Origin: Cloeon dipterum
Taxonomy: Eukaryota; Arthropoda; Insecta; Ephemeroptera; Baetidae
Direction of reading: 5' to 3'
DNA length: 64,000 nt
NCBI RefSeq assembly: GCF_949628265.1
Contig: NC_088788.1
Span: 26,956,335-27,020,334, forward strand
A program made the translations under genes and the position numbers. Of the stretch, positions 25,136-36,860 are shown one piece after another (the first letter of the stretch is position 1; every line of letters begins with the position of its first letter). The notes below the pieces were generated by a model. That model had not been told where the DNA came from and ran no database searches. It saw only the letters and a program-made list of their open reading frames with translations.

Positions 25136-28100
25136 GGCGTCGGACGGCCCGCGCGTGATAGGGGAAGCGTTTTTGTATCCCTCTATTGTTGGGGGCAGAC
25201 CTAATCTTCCCTCACAAATTCCTGCCTTTTTACCTGCAGAAAAAAATGCTGGAAAGGATTCCAAAACTTGAGACACATCGTCTAGTGAAAGGACACCTTC
25301 AAGAAATGTAGAGGATTTTTTTCAGTTTAAGAGGTGCTCCAAGAAGGAATGCATTTGATACTGCTACCGGCTTGTGAAACGCTCAGACACCACTTTACTT
25401 TTGTCGACTATATTTTCTAAACAATTCCATTGATAACTGTAGGGAAACATTGCAGTGTCGTGCTCTCGAAGCCCAAAACAAAAGAGAAATTAGTGCAGAC
25501 GAAACGGAAAGGACGCAGGCGGAATAGACAATTCGTTACGAGGATACCAGTTCGCACTTAGGAAGCGGGATCGTTGCCGAAAAGCCTTATTTTGAGTTTG
25601 TTAACTCCGCAAGGTCGGAATGAGGTAAGTGGCGCAGTGAAGCTGACAACTCACCAAAAAGGAAGTTCTGAAGTGATTATTTTATAGACTTGTTGATATC
25701 AAATGATGGCAGGGAATCGGGTCAGAGTTCAATGAAAAATAAGGCAATTGGCCACAATGAGCTCTAAAATGGATGGAAGACCTCTTTAATCACGATTTGA
25801 TATTATACATTATAATACTTTTACTGAATTAGTTGCCAGACGGTCTATTTAACCAGCAATTCTCCATTTTAAGAGTTATTTTTAAATGATATTTTTCATT
25901 TGAGCAATGTTTCGCTGCATAAACAAGCAGTGTCCCATTTTCGCTGGAAACAATTAATGTTGAATGGTGGCTGCGGTCGCGGCAGATAAGTTACGCGGGC
26001 GCAGGTAGGATTAGAGCCGACGATGACGAGCACGCTCCGTTTTTATTTATTCGTCGTGACGTCAGCCTAGCATGCATTTGTACATATATGTGTAGTGTAA
26101 ATTCACAGGAGTGGTTTGTAAGTTGGCTGGAGCACCGATTTTATTTAGTGCTGCCTATTGTACCGTACGCCACGATACATACATGCTCATTCCACTTACA
26201 GGCGCGCGCGTCTCGGTAAGCGCAGCGTGGGCTGCCGGCGATATTGAATTAAGCTAATGGCATTTTTACTTCTTCCCCTTTGATATTCACGATATATTTA
26301 CGGCTGGTTAACAGCCAATTAGGCTGCCATTCACCGTAGGCTGGATTTGCATCCGCGCTACTTTGTTAGGTGTCAAAGCTACCGCGCACTGATTTTGTAA
26401 TGGTTGACGTTTTTCCTCAACTAGAGGGTTTCCTACAAAATGGGATTATTCGTCGAGTTTGTGTTATCGCCTAGGCGGTAAACCGAACAAACTGCTGATA
26501 TACGTTAACCGTTAGGACTTCCAATGAAACTCAGATAAAAATTATCTGCTGAAGACCAGTTTAAATTGTTTATGTCTTTCCTTGCTTTCTCACCAAAATT
26601 AAAACCAAATTAAGGTTGAAGTTCCGCCTAGGATCGCATTTTTGCTCCAGCTGCTCGGGGTGGATAACCCAGCGTTTCTGAGATAATGCAAGATTTCGAA
26701 ATAAGGCCGATCATTCATCCTGGTTGGAGGAAAATCTTTCTCTCCGAGCAAGCGTATACTTCTTTCCCATTTGGTATGTGTGCACATCGACTACCAAGGA
26801 GATTGTGTGAACAAAAATGACATCACCGCGCTTTTTCACGGCGGCGACGACGACGACACCGGCGAGGATCCACAACCACTCGATTCGATGGGCTTATTCA
26901 GCAAAGATGTAAGAAGAGTGAATCATGCGCCCAGCCCCTTGAAAGGACGAAAGTCGACGGCGGTGAAAAGTGCCGAGTAAGCCAAATACCCATTGTCGTT
27001 TACCATAAAAACAAACTGGTGCTCTTTGTCAGCAAATATTTCGAAGAAATGAAAGACCATGAAAATACAAATAGTTGCCAAATTTTCAACCGCATCATTA
27101 ATACCGGAAGATACATCAAAATATTATGAAAATTTTTATTTGATAAAAGAACATGAACAAATCTGCCACGCATTAATACCACCAATAGCACTCTAAAAGA
27201 AGTGCAAGTTATATTAAGAGTCTTCAACAGACACTTGATCATCTGAAAAAGATTTATTGCGCCGACATAAGTATCTCATCTCGACTAATTGATCTGTGAT
27301 CTGAGAAACTGACGGCGAGGTGCCAAGTGCCAACGAGCCATACCAAGCAAGCAGATCTGTTTTCTGTTTCTGTCTCACTCGACACGCGGACTTTTTCCAC
27401 GGACTGACAGCGACTTAGCTGTGCGATATTGCCGAGTGACGAGATGTGGACGGCCTTGCCAACGGCACCGTCTTCGAGTGCAAGCTTCTCAAGCTCATAC
27501 TTGGAAATAAAAACGAAGGCCTCCTTTTATTTCGTTTTGGAGAGAGCTGGAGACGAATTAACGACCATCGACTGCCGCCGTAAAATCATCTTTATTCAAA
27601 TTGGAACGCGCGATTCCGAGAAAGGACGATCGAGATGAGGGTTTTGCTCGTAAATTAGTGTATGCCTTGAAAAGACGTACTGGGTTCTTAACATGGAGTG
27701 AACGTTGGCGCGCAATTCCATGCAAATCGCAACTGGTGTGAAACAAAGCTTACAGATTTCTATTTTTTCGTGTTCTGCGACACAAATAACTGCGCAATTG
27801 TTTTGAATTCGAATGCGACGGGTTCTTTCCGCGCTGCGAACAATAGCTGATTGATTCGTTTGACTCATGTGACAAACGTGGCGCTCGCTTGCCGTCAGTG
27901 GCACAGCGGAAATCGCACTCGTTCTCTTTGTTTAATTTATCAATATCCTGCTAAATACACAGCAGCTGTTGAGGATTTCTTTTGTCGTTAATAGTCGCCA
28001 CCAGAGAACCGAAATTGCGCACAAGATTTTTAGTGTATTCAATACACAGTTTCCCTTTATCGAAATGTAAGATAAGATAATATAAAGAGTAGTGCATTTC

Positions 28101-31100
28101 AAATGGCGAGCTGTTACCTATTGATGAAACACATATATAGTAACAGTCTCCAAATATTGAAACTCATTTTCATTTCATACCAAAAATTAGTTAAATGTGT
28201 AAACGCGAAAGTGGCATACAAAGCGATTGACAAATTAAGAGTCGACCTCCTGTTGACACATTTATTACAGAGTGACTGGTTGTTTGACTCTCGCTCTTGT
28301 CCACTGCCCAATTAGTCCCGGCTGACGGATAAATTGGCGCTTTTATTTTTCGTGTCAACTTAAGCGGATTTCGAGTGAGTCAGCATAGCGGCAGAAGGCT
28401 TTCCACTTCTATCGAATCCCGCGTCAATCAATAAATAAGCCAATTGGGGTCGATGGGTGGCATAAACGTAATCAATTAATTACATTTCGTGTCCGGTCGC
28501 GACCATAATAGAAGTTGACGGAGAGCACAATGTAAAGCGTGAAAATTGTAGCCAGCTGACGTCGGTTCACTCATTGGCTCAAGTCAAAATTATAAATAAA
28601 GTTGAGCTTGTATGGTGAGGGAGACATTATACAATCATATCTTCAATGTTTTGCATAGTTCTGATGGGATCAGGGCGAAGGAAACAAAACTAATCACATG
28701 TATCAATTTTTCGCTCACAAAAAAAACTTTTCAATTTGAATTGAATACTATCGTGTGAGAAAAATCTAGAACTTCATAAAATTATCAAGGGATTATTCTA
28801 TCGCTATATGCTAAGAGAAAAAAATTGTAATCTCACCAAAGGAGGGAAAAATGCTAAAAACTTAGAACTCACTGGTCTGCAATTAATTTTCAGTTGAGGG
28901 CTGTGGCGTAGGATTTCAGTATGAGCTGTAAATCATGCTTTTCTTCTTCTTTTCCGCCACAGATAACATTGTTTATGTATAAAGTTAACTGCTATAAAGA
29001 TATATTGCGAAACCCTAATTAATCGAATTAATCAACGAGTTCCACTTTCGGTAAACAACAGTGAGTATTTTTTAGAGATTAATCGCAGGCAGACGAACTC
29101 GCGTTATTTTTCATTTTCGGGAAATAATAAAATCAATACGCCTGGACAGAAGACTCGAAACATTTTGGCCAGTCATGTGATTGAATTTTAGGGAAGATTC
29201 AGACATTGATGTAAGAGCAAATTAAATAAGTCATTGGAAAAATGAATAAAATTAAAGCAGGTTATAAAAGTTGACCGTCTTATTTGTGCTGGATTTTTAC
29301 AATTCACATCACAGGATTGACTTAATATTTTTTTACTGTAATTGCTGTTTGAGCGGAAAGGGTAGAAAGCATGACCATTTTTAATCTTTATAATGGAGTC
29401 AGCTCTTCTGCGAAATTATGTTTTCTAATAAGCGTACATAATATAAAGTGATTACTAAATTTTTGGCAATGAATCATAAAAATATCAAACCGAATTTTTG
29501 GCAATAGCGGTGACAAGAAGCATTAAAATTTAGTGTCTAGGTCGTAGCCGTAGAGGAGGCTAACACAAATATCATTTAAGCTCCCCATAAATAAAGCAGC
29601 GAGTGAAACAACCCCCTTTTACGCCTTTTCTTGATCTCATTTGGCCAGCGAGCGGTTCACTAACGCTCAAACCATTGATGCATCAATGTTTAAACAGTAA
29701 TTTGCAATAAGTTATCAATTTCTTCTTCACTGGAACTAATTTGACACAATATGTTTCTCTGTGGCAGCATAAATGCTGATTGAGGCGTGCGAATCAAATG
29801 AGCGAAACAATAATTCAGGTTATCTTGGGTTTGATATTTGCACGGTGGCGCGAGACCTTGCAAGGTAATGATCTAATCGCAAATTCTCTCATGCTTGAAA
29901 AGACTCTGGCAAACACCGTGGCCAGACTTTAGGCACTGGGCCAACTCCCCACCTTCGCCTGTCCGTTTTAAAAAGGTCCGAATAGTGCAACGCACTAAGC
30001 CGCTAAGCAGAAAACACGCGCGACGTGCATTATAGATAGATTGTTGGTATATGTGAAGGAGCCCCCACCCACGCGATGCACCCGCGGAGGAAGTGGATAA
30101 AAAGTTTAAATTTACCTGCCGCGGCGGGCGTCATTTCCGAAAGTCTATAATTATCTCCGCTTGCATACGCAGCACTCGAAGAAAGGAACTCAACTAGTGC
30201 TGAGCGGACAGCCGTGCGTCAGGTTCCCACGAATCAAGGCTGCGCGATTGCAACAATTACCCCGTACACGCCTTTCTCATTGTCCCTAGACGCTGCATTC
30301 CGCGCTCGTACTCAAACATTGCCAAGCTTCTGTTACACCTGCTGTGAGAACAGAGGGAAGGCCTCCCTCTCAAATTTAATGAAACAAGAGTTGCTTGTTT
30401 TGCACTCCAAGATTAGCAAAATGCAAAGCTCCGCAAGCCGTCGCTGATTGGGGGCGAAAATTATAAATCTCCGGCCATTGTGTGTTCTTTCCTGTCTTCT
30501 TGCTTTGCGACCTTCAGGACGAGACGCACGCAAATGATCCTGGCCGGCGCTTCTTTTTGAGGCCGTAAGGAACTCCACCTTTTTGTCTGTGTGTGTGTGT
30601 ATCCGATTACCCTGGCGTGCGGTGCGGATACCCTTCGCCAACTCTGCTATTTGCCTACAGCTTCGAGAACGTATAATGCAATGGTCGTTCCAACTCAATG
30701 AAATCAAAAACAAATCTCCACGAATGTAAGAGGATTCAAGACAAGGGATTAAACAGAACCTTCGAGTTGATTTCTCAAGAGAGAGTTGAGACAGCTCAAT
30801 GGATGATATACATAAAACTAACATTACTATATCATTAGTATAGATTGTGTACCTATATTAGCTAGAATTTGAACCGGTGTCGGGCTAATTTTTTTTACTT
30901 TGCCACAGAAAACTTGTTTAATAATTTTTTTCTGTGAATATTCCTTGATTTTTGTTTTCACAAAACTTCAGAGAGATGTTTGGGTAAAAATTTTTAAAAT
31001 ATTATTAATTCTCTGAGCTAGTTCAAGTCATGTAGAATGCAGAATACGGTTGTTCCCTTAAGATGTACATTCAGTGATTATCGCGAATCATGCGACGACC

Positions 31101-31231
31101 TCTGCCGATCGGTTTTCACGCGCGTCAGACGCATCCATCGCGATTATCATATAATTAGCAAGGTAGTCTGCGGTCTCAGGAGACCACATTCCGCGCCTAA
31201 TAACCAACACCGCGATTGAATTAGAGCTTAC
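25136..31231. other. Long LRRFIP intron between alternative first exons
   Basis: If forms starting at 31.4 or 32.5 kb are used, this region is intron. No nested gene is supported. GC-richer patches at about 25960-26230, 26800-26980, 27290-27620, 29930-30240 and 30450-30660 carry short open frames without recognisable domains. An open frame at 26806-26911 (+) with a GTAAGA at its end and an ambiguous conserved-looking patch at 27430-27510 are discussed under findings and rejections. Confidence 0.55.
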
Positions 31232-31408
31232 TTCGTTGGAGGCGACGACCGAAGCCCCAAAGACGACCCTCCGGGCCCCTCGGTACAGCAGCAGCAACAT
31301 GCCCCCAGCGCACACAGTGAAGGTGACCAGGGCACCCCCCTGCAGGTCGTCAGCCGAGCCCTGGCAAAAGCACATCCTCGCGCTGCAGCTCAAGTGCACT
31401 GAGTGCAT
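31232..31408 (-). CDS. LRRFIP2: Candidate third LRRFIP first exon with a membrane segment
   Basis: A GC-rich open segment of 59 codons starting at ATG 31408 ends in GAA|gtaagc at 31232, in phase 0. That is the phase needed to join LRRFIP exon 2 at 24180, and like the other two first exons it ends in a Glu codon. It encodes a short Cys-containing head (MCFCQGSADD), one hydrophobic helix (ALVTFTVCAGGMLLLLY) and a basic RGARR stop-transfer-like sequence. Joined to the common body it would give a membrane-anchored LRRFIP of 474 aa. The evidence is composition, phase, donor quality and position. I know of no homologous exon, and no strong promoter is visible, so it could also be the start of an unrelated transcript. 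Confidence 0.35.
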
Positions 31409-32428
31409 GTCTTTCGACCGCGAGAGTGGCATTTCAGATCTAAATTTAGACCTGCTGGAGGGTGTTTTTGTTGGCATGTTAAAAAACATACTTCCTCTCC
31501 AGGGACTGCGGCCGACGGAAAGTAATGGGGAAACATGTTTGATTGACAGTCGGTTCAATTATGGTTTCAGCTATTTACTCAGCACAGTATATAATCGTTT
31601 TGTGTCTAGCGTATTCGTTAAACAAAACGGAAAAGGAATTAGATCTGAATTTTTTATTCAGCCACAATCCCTTGCACAGATAAAATATAAATGAATAAAA
31701 ATGCTTGGCACCAAACAGTTCAGATATCATTAAAAACCGCTCCGCTTTGATAGAGATACTATATATTCACAAAATTTAAACTCGTATTTTCTCGGTTACT
31801 TCATCTCGCTTTCAGCCTGTGTGCGTGAGTTTTGGGAGGGCATATAATTTTTCAGTTTGGTTTGCAATGTGAGACACATCAGTGGGTTTGGTCGCCACTC
31901 TCACTGTTTGCCCTTCTGCCTCTTGCAATATAAGAGTTGAAAAACGATTCTGTGAGATAGAAAAGAAGCGAGCGAGCGCCAGCTCAGGGAAGACAATTCA
32001 GTTGTTCACATGCAACCAGCAAGCGAGCACGATTTTCAGTTGGTTTTCTTCTCGGCCGTTTGTAGTAGGTGAGAAAAATACTGAATGTATGCGGCACAAA
32101 ATGGCATTTTAACATAAGAGTAGTATACTTATGTACATGTGCACTGCAACAAAATTAAGTCAGAACGGCCTCCTCCAATTTAGAAATTTACACACAACAA
32201 TAACAATCTTATTTAGCAGCTGAACGGATCCACCAGCAGTTCAGTCAGCAAATTCCACTGACCATATAAGGCGCTCAAAACAGCAAGAGCTTGCCTGATA
32301 AGTGCAGGAATTTCTCTCTCTGGCTTTTTAAGTTATTTTATAAGTCTTCGCATTCGTCTAACAAAAAGAGAAAAGTGTGTTGCACCAGTGAACGCAAATC
32401 AAATAAAGGATGTTTCGTTAGGACTCAC

Positions 32429-32515
32429 CTCTTTTGCTATTTGATCTAGGGCTTGGTCTTCGACGGTGTGAGTGGCCGCCACCCGGCGTCGGCCGCCGAC
32501 GTTGGAGTTGTCCAT
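32429..32515 (-). CDS. LRRFIP2: Alternative first coding exon of LRRFIP (canonical N-terminus)
   Basis: ATG at 32513-32515 opens 29 codons ending TLDQIAKE-like: the real end reads ALDQIAKE, then |gtgagt at 32429, phase 0. It joins exon 2 at 24180 ([12 protein letters not shown]), giving [17 protein letters not shown], the standard LRRFIP1/2 N-terminal arrangement. The resulting protein is 444 aa, and the intron is about 8.2 kb. A 5' UTR acceptor (CCGCAG|GTGTCC, exon edge at 32574) suggests a further noncoding exon upstream, so the main promoter lies above 32.6 kb, perhaps in the GC-rich block at 33.66-34.1 kb. Confidence 0.85.
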
Positions 32516-34509
32516 CGTGGCAATGGCTGCACTCAGACCAGGCTAATGCACCAGAATTGGACACCTGCGGAATTACAATCAGCGGTAAATCAAGAATTTA
32601 AATGATATTCAATTGTATTATTGTATTAACATTTCATATCATATTGAATGCCTTTTCTGGAAGTGTTGTGCACACGCTTAAGCTGCCTTGGGTTAACTCT
32701 TGTAGATTATAATTCCACTGATAAAAGATAAAAGCCATCCGGTTGCTACAAAACATTGAATATTTTTAGGGAAATAATTAGAATACTGTTACGCTACCAT
32801 AACTTGAATTACTTTTCTATAATAATACTAATACAACGCATTTTAAACTAAAACTTTTAATCATAAATTGAAGTCTTGAATAAATAAAAATGATTGTTCA
32901 TTTTGAAATTATCACACCTATCATTCTAAATCAAAAATAAATTTTGAAAGATCAATATAAATTGTCGCACTAACTAGGGAAAGGAATCTTCATAATGCAA
33001 GACAAACCAATGTGAGAAATTATAAAATGAAGAAAAAATTATAAATTTTCTATATCATACATAATTATTTATATATTTGCTCACATTGGTTTATGCTGCA
33101 GCCACATGAGAATTCCTTCCCACTAATTGCATGTAAATTCAATGTTATTTTATTTTTCAAAATTTAATTTTGACAATAGTAATAAAGCTCATGGGTTCAT
33201 CTTTTTGTTTGGAAGAAAAGAGTGCTTTCGCAGAACATTCTTTAAGCGTTCTATAAACTACCTGAAACAATAAATCGACTGGATCTGCATTTAGAAAAAG
33301 TGTACTCTTAAACAAAAAGTGCACGTGCAAAACGATCGAACGACTTGCATTTTAAATAACATTATAGTTAGCATAACAGTATCATATTACAATCGAGTCA
33401 TTAACGTGAGCATTGAGTTGTTCTCCGATTCAAGGTTTTCTTTTTTTTCTTCCTAGTCAAGCATTGAAAATCTGAAAATGTATTTGCATTTCGCTACGTT
33501 CCCTTCAGAAAATAAACGGAAATAGCAGCAGCATCGGACGGGAAAGAAGAAAAATTTCGCTTCGGCCTCGCTGCTCCGGACAAACATCTGCAGGTGAACA
33601 AAGGGTGAAAGCTCCTTTGGACAGGTGCAAACGACCGAAAGCCACATTCCTGTGAACTAACTCGGCCCACTTAGCCGAGCCGAGCTGGAAAACATCGCAT
33701 CTGCGACGAAATGGGGCCGAATGGGCCGAAAACGTTGTTCATGTGGTGAACGTTCGCCGAAAATTGCCACCATTGACCTCCAGTGCCAAAATGTGGTGGA
33801 CGCGCCCCCGGCGAATTTTGCAACCGTCTACGGACCGCGAACCGGGCGGCTGGAGATCTTGAGGGTGCGGCACCGAAAGGAAAGGGCCCCAAGGGCCCCA
33901 AGAAGGAGCTGGACAAAGATTAATGCTGAAATCTTACCGTGCAGCTCGCATTGTGTTGTTTGTGTGGGTGGGTTTGGCTGTGGATCGCTTCTCGGCTGGC
34001 TGTGCAAATTTCCCGAAAACACTTTGCATGCGCACTAACTGGCCGAAGGGTGCATGGTCCAGATCACTTAATCGCGACGGAAAGTTGACATGTGTGCTGG
34101 GACAGTGGGCCTCAGCCTAGGCGATACACAGCATCCTCCCGGATGCAAAGATGAGAATGTAATGAACACGTAAGATGGCGTGCGTGCGTATCTCAATCGC
34201 AGCGCTTTACTTGCGCGCGAAAAATATTATCTTGTCTCCATACGAGTCTGATTGAAAGCTAATTGTTTCTGCTTGGTCATTGTATTTTCTGAACTGTCCT
34301 TTCAATTCATATTTTGGCATCCAATAAAATTCCACCATCATTATCTTGATGTAGTTTTATATGTCAACAAATTTACGTCAACCCTTTCCACTTAAAATTT
34401 GCGCGGCCCTTCTTATGAAGCTTTGAAAGTAACTGGTTCAACTCCCGCGTATTTAATGTTTCAAACATAATAAAAACAATATATAATAATGTTAGGTAGA
34501 ATGTTTAGA
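32516..34509. other. Region upstream of LRRFIP, downstream of MEP50
   Basis: AT-rich DNA to 33.4 kb holds the hairpin element at 32972-33127. A GC-rich block at about 33.66-34.10 kb has overlapping open frames on both strands but no domain; it is a plausible CpG-type promoter or untranslated first exon for LRRFIP. No gene is supported. Confidence 0.45.
32972..33127. repeat. Inverted-repeat (hairpin/MITE-like) element
   Basis: AAACCAATGTGAG at 33004-33016 is perfectly complementary to CTCACATTGGTTT at 33080-33092. Outside this core the arms continue with mismatches: AACTAGGGAAAGGAAT at 32972-32987 pairs with ATTCCTTCCCACTAATT at 33111-33127. The centre is an AT-rich loop of about 63 nt. This fits a small nonautonomous DNA transposon or a transcribed hairpin. 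No target-site duplication could be fixed by eye. Confidence 0.6.
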
Positions 34510-34515
34510 TTTATT
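34510..34515 (-). other. Polyadenylation signal of MEP50
   Basis: AATAAA on the reverse strand, about 87 nt beyond the MEP50 stop codon at 34602. Distance and sequence are typical. Confidence 0.65.
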
Positions 34516-34601
34516 TTTCTGAAGATTTACATTGCAATATAAATTGCAGAGGCGGAAACAGTACAAATTTTATCCCGCATATTATCAACAGTATCGAGAT
34601 T

Positions 34602-36091
34602 CTAGTTTTGGCTTAAATCATGTTTGAGAACTTTTGTGTCCCAACCACAAGTGTATAGAGCACCGTTTCTCCAAGATATACCTCTAGGAAAGTCAGAGTG
34701 AGTTGAAAACCTGGAACTATAGAGAATTGTAAGCCACATGATTTTTTTGAAGCATTAAGTTAAGAAATTACATTTGTTTGAGATCACCACCACTGCAGTC
34801 TAGCAGATAGACTTCATTGAAATCACCAACAGCTGCAAGGCTTGACGTGCTATAAAAAAAAGCCGAGAATAATGCATTTTGGTTGGATATGTTGAACATT
34901 TTTGGTCTACCTTGATGGATTGAATGAAAGCTTGTGCAAAGGTCTGTGATTGGGAATGGCAAACTTGGCCAGCTGCGTCTTCGGGTTTCTTGCATCTGCC
35001 AAGTACACTGTACCAATCTGATCACCAACGGAAACGATGTGGCTATTGGGCTGCCAGTTCAAACAAGTTGTGTTGATGTCAGTTTTGAAAATCACTGTAA
35101 GAGTAACACATGTTGATGAATAAGTTAGCAGCGGTTTGCATTTTCATACGGTGTGCTGGTTTCTCCTGTCGGACGTCCCAGAGGAGGACCTCATTGTGGT
35201 CAGCACATGAAGCAAAAATATCGCTGTTGGTTTGAGTAGCGACAGACAGTACAGGATGCCCATGAGCTGGCAAAAGTTCATTTTCAACCAGCAGCCCGTC
35301 TGTGTTGATAATTTTAATACTGAAAGTATAGAAGAAATTGCAATTAAAATATTCAAAGGGTTTATTAACTCTCTTCTCACCTGAGATCGCGACTTGAAGT
35401 AACAATCCTCTTCTTGTCTGGCAGAATACCAATGGAAGTGACCATGTCATTGTGTGTGTAACTGCTGCCTAGGTGCAGGATGTTTGGGGGTGAATTGCCA
35501 CTGAGTGGCTTTGTGAGTCTCAAAAGTGTGACAGCACCACTGTCCTCTCCAACGAGAAACTTAAAACAGAAAAGTTTGTAAATATAGCTGTTAATAAATG
35601 AAATAATTGACATGAAATACATATTCTCCCGAAGAAGACAAGAATGTTCCGTCAGAAATGCTTGAGCTGGTGACTGTTCCTGCGACAGCCCTTTGGACAT
35701 CACCTGCCACAGCTTCATCTGGTGTGTTGTAAATAATAACAGAGCCCTTCCAAAGCCGTCCGTTCAAGTTTGAGCTGCACACCATGGTGTTTCCATCTAT
35801 GGAAATGTATGAAATCAGCTAATTGTAAACGTATGAATGTAATACTTTTGAACTATGTACTTAATATAAACAAGAAGTGATAACATTCAAGTGAATTACA
35901 TAATAAAATTATTGTGTACCTTCTGCAATCTGCACGCAATCAAAATGTTGCAGGTGTTTTTTATTATCGGAAATAACGTTGAAACCTGCTTGGTCCCTTG
36001 TTTTATGAAAAGCCCGGTAATATTCTGCCACTTTGTTTGGCTCCGATTCCAGGGCTTCAAGCTGTGATGCCAAAGTGAAGTCGTCTTCCAT
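34602..36091 (-). CDS. vls: Methylosome protein 50 (MEP50/WDR77, Drosophila valois)
   Basis: Seven exons, 357 aa: 35920-36091, 35621-35796, 35381-35559, 35150-35319, 34911-35094, 34772-34849, 34602-34716. All phases close. The N-terminal extension (MEDDFTLASQLEALESEP) is followed by a WD40 propeller. The blades show FLVGEDSGAVTLLRL, IVTSSRDLSIKIINTDG, IFASCADHNEVLLWDVR, SVGDQIGTVYLADARNP and a final ISWRNGALYTCGWDTKVLKH. Length and blade order fit WDR77 (about 340 aa). MEP50 binds PRMT5 and presents histone and Sm-protein tails for symmetric arginine dimethylation; in flies valois is needed for germ plasm and snRNP methylation. The start is the first ATG in frame, with a TATA-less upstream region. 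Its head lies about 4.9 kb from the integrin gene on the opposite strand. Confidence 0.93.
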
Positions 36092-36755
36092 TGTCAGAGG
36101 GTTAAAATAGTTTAAATCTTAAATCTGTGGAAGGATTAACAAATTAGTGTTATGTTCTCCTCTTCATTTAAAGGCGGGATGTCAAGCACAACCTTGTCTT
36201 AAAGGCCGAAACTTTTCTTATTGTTAGTTGTTAGCCGCTAACCGCCTAGACGCACAGACAGAGCACGAGCGGAGCACGTAGAGCTGAGCACGCGGTCGAG
36301 CAAATCGCATTTTAGCGGCATCTATAGAGATTTTCTGGAACTAAAATTAAAGGTGTAAAATGATTTTTCCTAATGTTTTTATTCTAGAAGAGTCAAATAT
36401 TGAACAAAATACGCAAATACTATAATTGAAACTAATATTTAAAACAATTTATAAATATTTGTTATCTTTTGCAAGATTTTAGAGAAAGAAAAAAAGGTGA
36501 AAAGTGCAGGTACCAATTTTTTCAAAGAAATCCTCAACGAACACCTCTCACCACCCCTCACTTGCCTTTACAATTTACTTAATTCCTTGTTTCTCAGCTG
36601 TCTAGATGGCATTGGTGTGCTAAGAAAACATCAGCCAGCACCAGCAGCTCAGCATGGGTGGATCTGGTGGATGACGTCATGTCAAAAGCAGTATTTTCCT
36701 TCTAATGAGTAAACCCAAGCAAGGAACAGTCGAGGAGTGACTCTTTTGTCAGCAG
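36092..36755. other. MEP50 5' flank
   Basis: Contains the probable MEP50 leader and promoter (GC-richer 36200-36310, no TATA box) and an AT-rich stretch to 36480. No open frame is convincing. Confidence 0.5.
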
Positions 36756-36860
36756 TCACTTTTTCCACGGATTACCACTCCAGGATAATGCCTGTGTGTC
36801 TGGATTCGTGATAATTTCGCCGTCCACATCGAAAATTCCGTAGTGCCACCAAGAACCAAC
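36756..36860 (-). CDS. Orphan terminal coding exon (unassigned)
   Basis: On the reverse strand a good acceptor (CATACTTACAG) at 36861-36862 opens a phase-0 frame of 34 codons ending in TGA at 36756-36758. The peptide is rich in Trp and Gly: it begins VGSWWHYGIFDVDGEII, passes through NPDTQ, and ends LSWSGNPWKK. The other two reverse frames and the forward frames are broken. The composition looks strongly protein-like. I cannot name the family and found no matching upstream exon between 36.9 and 40.9 kb, so it is either the 3' end of a gene with distant exons, an alternative 3' exon, or a gene remnant. Confidence 0.45.
   Translation of the reverse strand, partial: VGSWWHYGIFDVDGEIITNPDTQALSWSGNPWKK

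Noticed and set aside
30333-30824. 163-codon reverse open frame in the LRRFIP intron
   Set aside because: No domain, several chance-like basic runs, and a TG repeat inside. No splice or promoter evidence.
33721-34038. 105-codon forward open frame in a GC-rich block
   Set aside because: Competing reverse frames are equally open. The block is better read as promoter or untranslated exon DNA.
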